Source of the DNA: Hofstenia miamia
Taxonomy: Eukaryota > Xenacoelomorpha > Acoela
NCBI GenBank assembly: GCA_004352715.1
Contig: SCFE01000038.1
Coordinates: forward strand, 1,581,360-1,645,359
DNA: 64,000 nt
Direction of reading: 5' to 3'
The position numbers and the translations under genes were made by a program. The notes below the pieces were generated by a model, which was not told where the DNA came from, searched no databases, and saw only the letters and a list, made by a program, of their open reading frames with translations. The first letter of the stretch is position 1, and every line of letters begins with the position of its first letter. Shown one piece after another: positions 21,327 to 34,185 of this stretch.

Positions 21327-22114
21327 TCAAGTAATACTAAATGCGTATTGAAATTTTGCATAAATTATTCTTATATATGAAAATATTTTAATTGTTTTCA
21401 ATTTTAACCATTGACTAGTTAAAATTTTTATTATATTTGTTTTAAAAATGTTCAAAATAGTATATTATACAATATGTACATGTTTATTTAATTAAATAAG
21501 CTGTAAATTACGGAATGTAAAATTTGTAGATTTGGATAATTTAGAAATTTGCTAAATATTTGGAAATTCGCCATTTACAAAAATTATGCATTTTTATCAC
21601 AATTTTTGGCAACTATTTGCCAAAATTTTCTAAATTTATTTACTAGGGTGCACTCTATTCTTGCTGAAAAAACACATTGATAATTATTTCAATGTCATCC
21701 ATTTATGTAGTACATCTACNTTTCAAGTAGTACAATGTGCGTATTGAAATTATGCATAAATTATTCTTATATATGAAAATATTTTAATTGTTTTCAATTT
21801 TAACCATTGACTAGTTAAAATTTTTATTATATTTGTTTTAAAAATGTTCAAAATAGTATATTATACAATATGTACATGTTTATTTAATTAAATAAGCTGT
21901 AAATTACGGAATGTAAAATTTGTAGATTTGGATAATTTAGAAATTTGCTAAATATTTGGAAATTCGCCATTTACAAAAATTATGCATTTTTATCAAAATT
22001 TTTGGCAACTATTTGCCAAAATTTTCTAAATTTATTTACTAGGGCGCACTCTATTCCTGCTGAAAAAACACATTGACAATTATTACAATATCATCCATTT
22101 ATGTAGTACATCTA
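21327..22114. other. Near-identical halves around single N at 21720
   Basis: The segment 21327-21719 recurs at 21722-22114 (offset 395) with a handful of differences and a single N between. It shares the TTTGGCAA-type words of the preceding repeat. The pattern suggests two haplotype versions of one locus placed end to end. Confidence 0.65.
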
Positions 22115-22534
22115 TTTAATAATATAGCATAATAGACAAGATAGCAATATTTGATGAAGTAGAAAAAATGATTTTTTTCAATTCAACTAACCACAGCTAC
22201 TAGTCATACATAGTATAAATAGAGGAATACATTTCATCAGACAGCTTGCATGATGAAGTTTTAGACTATATTGAATATTAAATTCTCTTATTGTCAAATA
22301 TTGTCAATACAAAATAATTAATTATATACAAATTCAAAGTTGTTTAACGATCCCATATTTCATTTTTCAACAAAAATGATTAAATTTATATCTTAAGCAA
22401 CTTCTGTATTGAAGATCAATACATGAACACCTTCGCAGAAAAACAAACTTAATATCATATGGAAAAACCTTAACACGAAAATCACATTTGAAAATTTAAT
22501 GTTGTTTGAAAAAAAATTGAACTTTTAGTTGAAA

Positions 22535-22990
22535 GGACGGGATCCACAATCTGAATATAAAGAAGCTGCACATCAATTATGTAGAAAACATATTCAAAAA
22601 ATTCATATAACAATAAACCCACTAAATATTAATCTGCTTCCTCTAAATGATTTGAATTGAGAAAATCAAATTTCTTGTTTCATTATGGCTGTCATAAAGC
22701 GCATATGCTAAGATGAGGAATTCTTTGAATTTTTATCCAAAATATAATTCTAAGAATATTTCAAAAATATCAGAAAACAAAAATCAATCTTTTTATCATG
22801 ATTTGAAGCATTTTCTTCCTAAAAGCCAAATTTTGTAAAAACTGGCGAAAATCAATTTTTACATGGTTGAAGTTGTATGAAATTTACCTACTGTAGAACA
22901 ATCGTTTTCAGCATTTTCGCGGCTGATACATCCCTCTGGTAATAATGAGGCGAGAATGTTTAAGCAATGTCCTTCTTTTAAATACCACAA
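22535..22990 (+). pseudogene. hAT transposase-like remnant
   Basis: Plus-strand reading gives a decayed coding stretch. Near 22880-22945 a PTVEQSFSAFSRL context resembles the C-terminal dimerisation region of hAT transposases, and 22545-22660 reads as charged coding-like sequence before a stop. Frameshifts and stops make it non-functional. No ends or target duplication were found. Confidence 0.4.
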
Positions 22991-23142
22991 AGTTAAAATC
23001 AAAAAATTTAATTCTATTTAACTGGCAAGGCATTTACTATTGCAAATTAGCACAGAAAGATAATTGTAGTCGACTTGATTATCTATTTCTAATAAATGGA
23101 TACTGTTTTTATGCTTTATGTTAGATGTAGTGCTAAATTGTT

Positions 23143-23162
23143 TATATATATATATATATATA
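23143..23162. repeat. TA microsatellite
   Basis: Short TA run in gene A intron 2. Confidence 0.9.
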
Positions 23163-23733
23163 ATACTATGATTAAGGTAAATAAGGTGAAAATTTATCCT
23201 TTGGATACATAAAACTAGATGGAATTCTACCACGAATTTGCTTGCTAAAAAATTTGCATACAAACACATTTTCACTTAGTTTTGTATCTGTATTTACTCG
23301 ACTAGAATGGAGGGAGTGATTTATTTTCGTCCAAAATGTTTTGGAAGAGCAACTCTGAACTCCCCACAAAAGATGGCTAAGCTAATTTCCTCATAATTAT
23401 ATATCAAAAAATTAAAATCATGTAAAATTTCTTTTGTGTCTATCATAAGAGCTATGCAATTCATGACAAGTAATTACCAAAAAATAGTTTCAAAAATACA
23501 GCGATTCTACCAGCCCTTCTTATGATGTCCCAATTTAGTATGACGTTAATCACTTGGAAAAATGTCAAAGAATGGGGTTCGCGTTGATTCTATTGAATAT
23601 TTTACCTATCCTTTTTACATTAGATCTTTTTCTTTTAATAAACTCTTAGATAATCAATTTCATTTTAAAATCAACAACTTTGCACAATTTAAATCTAAAA
23701 GCCGTTTAAATCTAATAAGTTAAAAACATATTA

Positions 23734-24148
23734 TCTTTGAAAATAATACTCAAAATATGTGAATCACAATTTAAAGGATTTTTTAAACTTTTTCAGGACT
23801 AATTATATTATTTAAAATCTTTTCACTCATTATATCGTCTGCCCATATAATTTGTGTCGCTTAAAACATGGATTAAACCTTTATTAGTGCAATTAAAATT
23901 GTTTGAAATTTGAATTTTTTGTTTAAATAATGTACGTTTTNTCTTTGAAAATAATACTCAAAATATGTGAATCACAATTTAAAGGATTTTTTAAAACTTT
24001 TTCAGGACTAATTATATTTTCTAAAATCTTTGCACTCATTATATCGTCTGCCCATGTAATTCGTTTCGCTTAAAACATGGATTAAAACTTTATTAGTGCA
24101 ATTAAAATTATTTGAAATTTGAAATTTTTGTTTAAATAATGTATGTTT
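23734..24148. other. Near-identical halves around single N at 23941
   Basis: 23734-23940 recurs at 23942-24148 (offset 208) with few differences, both starting TCTTTGAAAATAATACTC. The single N sits exactly at the join. Read as an assembly or haplotype duplication. Confidence 0.7.
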
Positions 24149-24572
24149 TTTAAAAACTTCTAAGCCTAAAATTTGTGTTCCCCAATGGATATTATATTCT
24201 TATAATACTGCTTAGTATTGTCATTCATATTAGTAAATTTATTAATGGTACGTGTAACAAAAACTACGGTTTTGCCTAATTCACCCATCGAGGATATTGC
24301 TAAGGGTATCATCAAAGCTTAGATTTTGGGCACCACAATATTCCTAATTACTGTTTACTAAGAAAAACTGCCAACCAGTTCCATTATGCAGCTTAATGTG
24401 AGAACTTTCTATTTGATAAAATTTTCACATTTCACTTAAATTTGAATGGAAAACGAAAAGAATATCATGACTTGAAATATGCGATTAATCCGCACAAAAT
24501 TTGGTTACGTGCGGAGACTTAAGGTCATTTGTATAAATTGTCTTAATTTAAAATATCTATAATTATATTTAG

Positions 24573-24936
24573 ATATTTGAAGAAAAACGAACGCCAGGTC
24601 GTGGTAATTGATAGCAATGATTTAACAATAAAGCCTGAAGAAGTGATCAAATATATATGTAGATTGTCAGGATTACCGTATAATAGCAGCATGCTAAGCT
24701 GGAAAGCACTTTCTTCTAATGATTACCCTCAAAATTGGTGGATGAGCAAAAGCCTTCTTCAATTACTTGAAAATTGCACTGCAGTTTTGGATCTTTCCAA
24801 GAGTACAGGCTTTCATGGCAAAAGTGATCCTCTTGAGTTCGACATGTCTTCTCTTCCACCTAAAAGCCTTGAATTGTATAAGAAAAAATTAGATTCTTAT
24901 AAGAAACTTTTAGAAAATAAACAAATTTTCGATTAG
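24573..24936 (+). CDS. Sulfotransferase-like gene A, exon 3 (codons 158-278 and stop)
   Basis: The last exon is 364 nt, the same length as in genes B, C and D. The acceptor TATATTTAG supplies AG before A, completing Arg158 and keeping frame. It begins with a strand (VVVIDSNDL) then P.EVI.YIC..SGLPY, the usual sulfotransferase segment in which an acidic-acidic-Leu turn is followed by the helix leading to GLP. A conserved aromatic stretch, PQNWWMSKS, and a charged C-terminal helix follow, ending IFD and TAG. The classical RKG...GDWKN motif of vertebrate cytosolic SULTs is absent, so this is a distant subfamily. No AATAAA is evident just downstream. Confidence 0.8.
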
Positions 24937-25150
24937 TTTCATATTCAAATTTCATGACTCATATTTGGCGTATAACAAATTCAATTTCATATAATAATAT
25001 GAATATTTAATCTGTATACATGTGCGTGTATATAGAAGGTGTCACTGCAGATTTGGGGACCGATGTGAGATGTATCACTCCTCCCTCCCAATTTTATGTA
25101 TTTAATTTTTAGTACCTATTTTGCTGTATGGTAGATACTTGTGTACAAGT

Positions 25151-25192
<42 letters not shown>
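24937..25192. other. Downstream of gene A, ending in a TA microsatellite
   Basis: No polyadenylation signal of canonical form was seen. From 25150 the sequence is TA dinucleotide repeat running into the gap. Confidence 0.6.
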
Positions 25193-25508
25193 NNNNNNNN
25201 NNNNNNNNNNNNNNNNNNNNNNNNNNNNNNNNNNNNNNNNNNNNNNNNNNNNNNNNNNNNNNNNNNNNNNNNNNNNNNNNNNNNNNNNNNNNNNNNNNNN
25301 NNNNNNNNNNNNNNNNNNNNNNNNNNNNNNNNNNNNNNNNNNNNNNNNNNNNNNNNNNNNNNNNNNNNNNNNNNNNNNNNNNNNNNNNNNNNNNNNNNNN
25401 NNNNNNNNNNNNNNNNNNNNNNNNNNNNNNNNNNNNNNNNNNNNNNNNNNNNNNNNNNNNNNNNNNNNNNNNNNNNNNNNNNNNNNNNNNNNNNNNNNNN
25501 NNNNNNNN
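25193..25508. other. Assembly gap (316 N)
   Basis: Unknown bases after a TA run; open frames drawn through it are meaningless. Confidence 1.
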
Positions 25509-25850
25509 CCCCCCCTCAGCTTCGTAGAAGATTTAGCTGCTCATGGCCATTTGAATATAGAATGTATATGAGAGCAACGATAAGCCTGGTATTAAACCAA
25601 AACAATTTATTAAGTTTTTGTGCACACGAAGTCCCTATTTATACACAGTAATTAATAATACGCAATACACCTGCCAAAGGCAGAACAAAAATGTAAATAC
25701 TAAACAACGTGATTGGGTAGCTGAGTATGCGTAGGAACGTAGCAAGAATTAGCATAAGTGATAGAGAGAGGACTCCTATTGGCAGCGAGATGAAGTGCGT
25801 GGGAATTCTTTTGCGTGAAGGTCCCGATTGTACAATATATATATATATAT
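25509..25850. other. Spacer, possibly a fragment of a terminal repeat
   Basis: The minus strand has an AATAAA-containing word near 25605 and TATTTATAC occurs at about 25634, so a decayed LTR is conceivable, but no second copy exists in the window. A TA run at 25836-25850 precedes the next transposon. Confidence 0.3.
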
Positions 25851-26363
25851 ACAGTAGCCGACAAAAGTTTGGAGACACTACATTTTTCTGCGCATGTGTA
25901 AACAAAATATATCTCTGGTGCAAGCACGTCGATAGGCAGATGGTTTGATTGACATCTATGTTGACTTTGAAGTTGTGGGTCTGCGCTGGCAGCGTAATTT
26001 TCAAGTACTTGACATGGCGCCGGCTGTCTAGCACGCAAATCATTAAAGCGGTGCGGTTTTGAGGCCCGACATAAATATGGAGACACTTGTAAATTTGCGT
26101 CATTACGCTAAATTAGACGATAATTACTGCCGCCATTGTTGTTTGCTAGTTAATCCAATATCGCGGCCAGCCTTTACCATGGCAAAGGACACTCCAATTG
26201 AAGTCCGTCAACTAGTTATTGCCAGGCACTTGGAAGGGCACAGCTATGCCCAAATTTCTTCAATGTTCGGCGTCGGACGGAGCACAGTCGGGAAGATTGT
26301 TGCCCGCTTTAAGCAGGACGGGACGTGCGAGAAGCGACACCGCGCAGGGAGACCAAAGAAAAC
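25851..26363 (+). mobile_element. Tc1-like transposon, 5' end (3' part lost in gap)
   Basis: The terminus ACAGTAGCCGACAAAAGTTT follows TA and resembles Tc1-family inverted repeats. A direct repeat of TGGAGACACT, as found within Tc1-family ends, recurs near 26077-26090. The transposase starts at 26179. The sequence is less AT-rich than its surroundings, which suggests a fairly recent arrival. The other end falls in or beyond the N run. Confidence 0.75.
26179..26363 (+). CDS. Tc1-like transposase, N-terminal part (truncated by gap)
   Basis: An open frame from ATG at 26179 encodes a typical paired-like N-terminus: a first helix-turn-helix region with the context YAQISSMFGVGRSTVGKIVAR (split here as helix, turn, helix), followed by the GRPKKT-type basic motif that links the two DNA-binding subdomains. 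It is uninterrupted for 61 codons until the N run at 26364. The catalytic DDE domain is not visible. Whether the gene is intact cannot be judged. Confidence 0.7.
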
Positions 26364-26930
26364 NNNNNNNNNNNNNNNNNNNNNNNNNNNNNNNNNNNNN
26401 NNNNNNNNNNNNNNNNNNNNNNNNNNNNNNNNNNNNNNNNNNNNNNNNNNNNNNNNNNNNNNNNNNNNNNNNNNNNNNNNNNNNNNNNNNNNNNNNNNNN
26501 NNNNNNNNNNNNNNNNNNNNNNNNNNNNNNNNNNNNNNNNNNNNNNNNNNNNNNNNNNNNNNNNNNNNNNNNNNNNNNNNNNNNNNNNNNNNNNNNNNNN
26601 NNNNNNNNNNNNNNNNNNNNNNNNNNNNNNNNNNNNNNNNNNNNNNNNNNNNNNNNNNNNNNNNNNNNNNNNNNNNNNNNNNNNNNNNNNNNNNNNNNNN
26701 NNNNNNNNNNNNNNNNNNNNNNNNNNNNNNNNNNNNNNNNNNNNNNNNNNNNNNNNNNNNNNNNNNNNNNNNNNNNNNNNNNNNNNNNNNNNNNNNNNNN
26801 NNNNNNNNNNNNNNNNNNNNNNNNNNNNNNNNNNNNNNNNNNNNNNNNNNNNNNNNNNNNNNNNNNNNNNNNNNNNNNNNNNNNNNNNNNNNNNNNNNNN
26901 NNNNNNNNNNNNNNNNNNNNNNNNNNNNNN
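26364..26930. other. Assembly gap (567 N)
   Basis: Unknown bases. The Tc1-like transposase runs into it from the left. Confidence 1.
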
Positions 26931-27572
26931 AAGAGACAGTATATATTGTTATACTGACCACTGTGGACAAAACTGGGCCTTCATTTGACTGCTGTGTACA
27001 ACCAAATTTTGATAATGACCTCTCTGCACAAATGGTCTGAATGGCCAATGAATTATTGATCCAAGGCCAAATTTCATGTATATTATTGGTCCCACATCCA
27101 TAAAAAGACATATCCCAGTAAATATTTTTATCCATGTTTACCTGTGATCCCATGGGATACCTTTCATTTGGAACCGGAATTTTGAAAAAATTATGAAGAA
27201 TTTTTTGGAATCAAAACTTCCACGTTCTTCTCTTAGGGTCCTAGTTCTATTATGGTACCAAGTGCGTCGAAATTTTAATCTCCTGGGAATTGAAACAAGT
27301 AAATCCCATGGGAATAGCGGGTCATGTAGCACTTCTCAGTGGAAATTCCTAAAGTTACCCACAGAAAATCGGCTGTTGTGGCTAAAAGCCTCAAACTTTG
27401 CATAGATATGTTCAACATGGATACAATTAACACTGTATAGTCAAAGTTTACATAACTCAAAAATTGGGGATTTTTGAATGGAAAAACCGCTTCGTACTAT
27501 GGGGAAAGTACAGAGCAGTTGACGAAATTTTTATTTCAACCTCTCTGTACATTTTCAACCGTACACAGTGGT

Positions 27573-27607
<35 letters not shown>

Positions 27608-28086
27608 ATTATGAAACACTTGTTGCGCATTGTCTGCTGAAGAGCAGTTTGTAAACAACCTGTGTTGTTTAGCAACACCCCATTTAAAACGTTTCATTTT
27701 ATTTTTACTCACAGCACGTTCAACAAACATGAATTGTTCAATCAAGTCGAGATAGACTGCAATTACTTTATGAAATAGACACCAAAGACAAATGCGAGTT
27801 ACGGATATTGTCAAACATACCTGGGCGCACCATTAAACTATGTTATCAAATTTTAAAATGCAGACGTTTTGATGAGCTACATGCAAAACGATATGCGCTA
27901 GTACTGTTTAAAGAACATTAAGGAAATCTCAGGTTTACAAGAATCTCCCTAGAAATCTTCCCGATATTACGCTTATCCATGAAGAGAAATGCAGAAATTT
28001 TGATGCTAATTGGAAAGATTATTCGTTTGAAATGAATCTTGTAATTTTCGCTATACAATAAATGTCTATCATTGCCTCAGAATCTA
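26931..28086. other. A-B spacer, no gene recognised; TA run at 27575-27604
   Basis: No coding sequence was recognised. The palindrome ATCCCATGGGAT occurs at about 27148 and a near copy, ATCCCATGGGAA, at about 27303. The final 36 nt (28050-28085) match, in reverse complement, the flank at 15871-15905 next to the other Tc1-like copy. Confidence 0.45.
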
Positions 28087-28673
28087 TAGCTCAAGTAAAA
28101 AAAGTGGTCAGTTTTCAGAATTTATTTTATCTCAAGTTAGTAGATGACACAGGTACAATTAATAGTTCAAAATATTGCCAAATACTTGAGGAATTTGTAC
28201 TATATGCAAACCTGCGTATATCCTTATATCCCGATTCATGGATCTTTGAACAAGATGGAGCAACCCTTCATACTTCAAAATCGACAAAATAATTTTTTAC
28301 CAATTATAATATTCAAGGCATGCAGTGGCCACCAAATTCGCCAGATCTAGTACCCATAGAGAACGCGTGGGAGATTCTGAAGGATTTTGTTGAGAAAAAA
28401 ATCCCAGATATCTTAAAGAATTTAAGAGTTACATCTTTGAACCGCAACACCAAATAACTCAAAAAGTTGGAGTCTGTTTAATTGATTCAGTTTCAAAACG
28501 TTTATTTGCGTGTCACGCTTTGCATGGCAAACTTGTCAAATAACTTTGTCATTTGGTTGCAAGCTGAGACAATTATATTTTCAACTGTATTTTATAACCC
28601 TCTAATTTTCTTTTGTTCGTCATCAAAAATGTGTTTAGAATGTGACCACTTTTCTTACTTTATATCAGAGCTG
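28087..28673 (+). mobile_element. Internally deleted Tc1-like element, 587 bp
   Basis: TA at 28085-28086 and 28674-28675 flank ends TAGCTCAAGTAAAAAAAGTG and, on the other strand, CAGCTCTGATATAAAGTAAG, both leading into GTGGTCA. The N-terminal half of transposase is missing, while the C-terminal half is readable. The same deletion is present in the copy split by the LTR element, so the two belong to one non-autonomous subfamily. Confidence 0.75.
28110..28460 (+). pseudogene. Tc1 transposase C-terminal remnant
   Basis: Plus-strand reading gives the second catalytic aspartate in a FEQDGATLH context (about 28247) and, after a frameshift, the third site region with WPPNSPDLVPIENAW (about 28325). 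The first catalytic aspartate region is lost, so this is an inactive fragment. Confidence 0.75.
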
Positions 28674-31600
28674 TATCCATTAGCATTGTGGTGAAGCTAC
28701 TATACAATAGTTTTATCCACAAGCATATTGCAGAAAAAGGAATGCGTAGATGGGTGTTTGAGAGATTAATATTTCAAAAATGTCTTAATCAGATTGAAAG
28801 AACTTGGAATTTTTTTGACATCAAAAACTATTATTGACCTGTGTCTCAATGCAAAAGCTTATTTAGTGATATTTGATATTAATGAGCATTTTGTGAAATA
28901 TGATGTGCTGCATGAATAGTAAGCAGGTCTGCATGTAAGAGTGGGGAGAATTTGATTTTGAGTTAGAATTGGGTACAGAATATGGAACCAAAACCGAACC
29001 GATTTTTTAAACACGTACCCAAAACAGAATATACCCAAAATTTCCCAAAATGCATAGCACCTTACCCTAATTCTACCTGAAATGCCGAACGGCAAGTGAC
29101 CTGAAAAATTTCAAATGAATGATAAACTATTTTTCTCCTTTTAGACTTTTAACCCACTGCTTAAAATATTAAACCCCACTCTGGTTGGCAAAGAAATCTA
29201 ATGAATGCTAGAAATAATGTCAAAGGAACTGATTGGCTTGCTATTTTTGTTAATAGGAACAATGACAATCGTATAAATGTCAAAAACTGAATCAACATGA
29301 AACTGATTGAGATAGGAATTTTTTAAAACAAAACATCACCATGTCTATATGATAAAACACCAGTTTAAACGTTGATTTTTTGTTATTGAAGTGGCTGATA
29401 AACATGTGGATTTACTCGAAATTACCCGATTTTTCTAGGATATTGTACCCAAAACCGAACCAAACAGTTGGTTCTCATTGATTCTAGCTCTAAGCACTGC
29501 CGTTCACATATGAAAGGACTAATTCAGTATCAATATACTTTGCATACCTGCTCACAGTATGAATGTGAAGAAATTGTTGGTGAAAATGTTTTGAACAATG
29601 AGTCAAATATTTGTTACAGTACAATCAGTTTGATAAATTCTTTTTTTAACCACTGGTTACGGAGGTTCGAATCTGATGGGAATAAATGGAACAAAACATG
29701 ACATTCGGCAATATTTGTAATTGTATGCTTGTGAAGCAACATTAGTTGCTTTCTATACTCCCTCTAAATTTCTTGAAAAACACATTTTTGCCCATTGCTC
29801 TGTCGATGTTGTAACTATCAACATGAAATTTTCAGGCTTATAGAGCTCCGCAAGCTGAAGATTTTAAGAGTTTTACAAGCCTGAACATGTCAAAATTGCG
29901 CCCTCTAGCGGAAAAATAATTTTTTTGCTATCATTGATGATATTTGGAGAAAACTCCCACAAAAAATTGGCATTGGAATTTGAAAATTAAAAGTTTTTTC
30001 TAATTACCAACATTAAAAGTTTATATAAATTTTTTAATAAGCCTGAATTTTTGAATTTTTTATACCATTTATTTGAAAAAAACTTTTTTTGAATTTATTT
30101 TTAAAACCCGGGTTGGCCTTTAGATATTATACCTTTCCTTTAACAGGCTATAGCAACAAAAATTTTAAAGATATCACAGCTCCAATTGAAATTCTAAGTT
30201 GCAAATTTCACTGAAAAATTTGTTTCTCAGAATATTTAGCTCTAAGGTAAATATTGGCTGAGAAATGACATTCAAAAACAATTTTCCCAAAATTCCTTCT
30301 CAATATTCCATAATGGAAAGTTTTCTCTTTTAGATATGCATATTATTGGATGGGTTACTAATTTTTTAAAAATTATAGTGATTTTTTTAAAAAAAACTAT
30401 AAAACTGCATTTTGTTTTTTATTTCATTACTCTTTAACATTTTGTTTAGTAATATTTCACTTCATATTAGGACACCCCTATAAACTTGCAAAAAATTGGT
30501 GTTTTTTAAATGTATATTGTGGATGATCAAAATGGATATTATGGATAAACTTTGAAAATTCATTTACATTTTACTCCACTTTATTGATATCTGTGATCAA
30601 TTCTGTCCATTTCTTTGAGATTTTAGTGTGGTTATTGAATATACTGGGATTTCTGGGTTTTTGATAATATAAATTTGTTGGAGCATTGACTACTACTTTT
30701 CAGTAAAGACTGATGTTTCTACATTGATTAAAGAATGGCAAATGTGTTTCTGGCATCAAATTTCTAGATTTAGAATCCTTTTCACTGTCATTCAATGAAT
30801 TAAATGTGAAAACTAAAATTTGCAAGATTTCTTTTAAAGCTGCTCTTTAACTACAGCTTAAAATGAAAAACCGATGTCCTATTTAGATTCTAAAGGTCTC
30901 AGATTATTAAAATATGTTAATCTTTAGTATTATAAGTCAATCTAGAGTTTGTATTGTGAAATTTTGTTGAATTCATTGGTATTATTTTTAATGTTCCTTA
31001 GCTCTAACCAATTTGATATTTTTCAATCATTTCCAAAGGGGATTTTTTGTTACAAATTGCTCATTCTACCTATTTTCAAACCTTCTGAATCTATTGACAA
31101 TTAGATTATTTATTTGATCAATATGTTGTTCACAATTTAATGAAATAATATGAATATTGATCGAAATCTGAAAAAATGGTAATTGTGTTAAATAGATTTC
31201 CAAATCACTATTTCAATATTGTTTTAGCAATTATTTGCACAGGTGTAGTTAAGATGAAAGTTTGTTTGTTTCTTAGTGTGTTTACAAGTTATTGCCTGTT
31301 TGCTTTAAATATAATATTAGTGTTTTTTAAAATTTTTTTCCATATTCAAATATTATGCAAGTGCATTCAACCCAAAAGTTGAATGTGCAGGCTATGATAT
31401 TTTGGGCTTCATTGTGAATTTGAAGTAAATTATCAAAAATCTAGTATAAAAATATTTTTTTCATAATACAACTAAGAAAGCAACTAACATTGCTATTTTA
31501 GGTGTGAAGCTAAAGAGATATCTAATTGATTGCAATACATGCTGCAGTACAAAGCAGAAATGAAAATATATAGTTTTTTTAATTCAATAAATCAAAATTT

Positions 31601-31699
31601 TCTCGCCTTTTGAGCATGTCTCTTAAATTACATAGACCTCTAGATCACCAATTCAAAGAATACATCAAAACCACCCCTTCAACTTGTTATTTGTATAAC
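28674..31699. other. A-B spacer, no gene recognised
   Basis: AT-rich. Between about 28925 and 29500 the phrase AAACCGAACC recurs near both ends of a 570-nt stretch, hinting at a decayed transposon, but ends are not defined. A patch near 29760-29920 (with GCGCCCTCTAGCGG) looks like an old interspersed repeat. Open frames are short and low-complexity. Confidence 0.45.
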
Positions 31700-32690
31700 C
31701 AGATCCACAATCAACAACACAACAAAGTTTCTGAGTGCCACCAAATAGAGTAAATAGGAATACTTTTTTAAGTTTTTTTCAAAGATCTGGTATTTGTTAA
31801 ATGTATTTCATTGAACTTTTACATTATAATGTGTCCTATAGATCTTGATTACATTTATGTAGAAAAAAATATATAAAAAAGATGACATTTATATAAAATA
31901 AGAATATTTAGTTTCCAGGGAATTTTTTAAATTTAATATATATATATATATATATATATATGCCTTTTAAAAAATGTCAGAGGTGTATAGCAAATGCATA
32001 ATGAGTTAGCCTTGGGTAATTGCAATAATATAATCATAGAAATCTAATGAAAACTGAAGTCACTGATATATTTCTGTTCTGAAAATTATAGTGATGCAGC
32101 ATATCGCTGTCTGTTTGAAAAACACTGAAATGAAACTTGATATTCATTACCATTGTAAACATCTAATTCCAAATTTATCACTAATCACACAATTCTTGTT
32201 CTTTATTTTCTTCATCGCAAGAATTAATTTGACTCACTTCAATACCTTCTTCAGACTAATTGTTGTGCATCTTTCTGCTTAACGGTTCTCATTGATGTTC
32301 CTAGTCACCCCACAAAAATAATTATTTCGTTTTGTTTTAATTGATAAACTCATATATTTTTTATGTTAAATACTATTTTATTTTCTTAAAATATAATTAT
32401 AGACATTTATATATTTACTTTTGGAAATTTATGAACTCTTTTAGTTAAGATTCCTTTCTTTTTTGTGGGAATTATAATATTTGCACAAATTTTTTAAAAT
32501 AATTTTGCTTGTAAAAATACTAATGAAATAAGATGAGTATAGCTACCATCAGTAGATGGTAGTGATGCCATTGAATTTTAAAAATTGAAAATTCAATAGT
32601 TTATGCCCTTCCTAGTACCCAATTATGCACTTAGCTTTTTATCCTACATTGGGCACCTCTAAAAAATTTTTCTGTATCCACTTCTTTTCC
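31700..32690. mobile_element. Diverged relative of the hAT-like element at 55286-55789
   Basis: Several blocks match in the same orientation: 31785-31870 with 55325-55400, about 32065-32170 with 55515-55595, and the end near 32660 (AATTTTTCTGTATCC) with the right end at 55770. This copy is longer and holds a TA run at 31938-31961. Its outer ends and target duplication are too decayed to define. Confidence 0.5.
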
Positions 32691-34185
32691 ATTTGAGTTT
32701 CACGCAGTTACTCAATGCAACGTAATGTAATATAGATAGCATTGACTAGCAATGTAAATAAACGCAGTCATTTATATTGGTTTCTCTGATATTGCTGAGG
32801 CCATCAAAACAGTGGGCCATGGTCCTAGGAATATCGTTACCTCTTTGAAGTCATGGACACTAAATTATCTTGCTTTAAATATTTTTTACAAGTTCGATAA
32901 TCTATTCCACTTTTATTTAATAAATTTTACAGTTTTGTTCCATCTGTTTGCTTGACCTTGAACAATGACGTTAGCTGAACTATCAAGAGGCTGCTACGTT
33001 ATCCCTGAATGGATCTACATTTAGTTTCTTCGTTTAAGATTGATAAAGGACAGCAAAAGCTGTGACTGATAATTCTTTATTCAGTGAAATGATGACACTT
33101 TGCTTTATTTAGATTCAAAAATTCCTATTCGACAATATGCTTTCAACAACTAATTATAAAAATTTGTTTACTTCTAACAACCCAAACATTTTCTACAATT
33201 TGTGATAGTTTCCATAAAAATATTTAAATTCATAATTCACTAAATTTTAAAGATATCTCCAATCTGAAAACACCACAGGATAGAAAATTCTCTTCTCCTT
33301 TATTTTCGATTTTAGTTCGCGAGCTTGCTTAGTTTATTGACAGAAAACAAAGTAGTTTTGCCATAATTTTTTGATCTCTATTTTATCTGGACACTAGTAA
33401 TTGAGAGTATTTAAATGAAAATAGTTAAAGTTGTAATGTACTTCAAGTACAAAAATAATGTTTACAGTAAATTTTCACCATACCATGGAACACAATTGCT
33501 CATAGATTTGTCAAAATTCCAGGATTCCCAAATATCCAAATAGTCTTCAAAAAAAAATGTTGAGAATATGATCAAACGGTTGGTGACTTCAAAGTCACAA
33601 TAGTTTGTTTAGAGTTAAACAATTTTAAACTCATATGTTTTCACACACTTCCATATCCTAAGACATTTATTTGTGGATCAAAAAGACGGAATAAGCTGTC
33701 TGATTTGAAACAGTTTGCATTTTGTTTATGTTCATAATCTTGTCATCTCGATTAAGTTCATTTGTGGTCATACCAGTAGCAAACTGCATTTGTCTATGGT
33801 TTTCATAATCTTATTCTTATCTTGTTTGGAGATTATTGCAATAGAGAATGATATCCGGTGCTTTATTAAACTCGATCCGATTTGGGGTTTCAGATTGGGC
33901 GGGTATCGGGTCAAAAGCTTAGATTGATTGAGTAATTTTAGAAAGACCAAGGACGTTATGTAATACCAATGAATGAATCGTATTTAGATTTAAATGTAAT
34001 TCAGTTAAAGGCTTTGCGTAGAGCCTAGTTTGGCGTGCTCACAGTGCGGCTTTTACCAACTAAGCACAATTTTAATCACAAACAAAAGAGAATTCTATAT
34101 TTTCTAAAAAACGTATAATTTGACAAAATCTGATAGTATTTAAATTCATTTGAAACTTCAAACTTTACAATGTCGAAATTTGCTA
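32691..34185. other. Spacer upstream of gene B, nothing recognised
   Basis: No coding or transposon signature. A short perfect-arm hairpin (TGACTTCAAAGTCA) lies near 33584. Confidence 0.45.

Noticed and set aside
19423-22114. CRISPR-like repeat array
   Set aside because: Units are hundreds of bases long, tandem and in a eukaryotic intron; no regular short repeats with unique spacers.
25128-25571. Long open frames through N runs (also at 26059-27153, 40691-41028, 48494-49288, 58354-58701)
   Set aside because: They are open only because unknown bases cannot encode stops.
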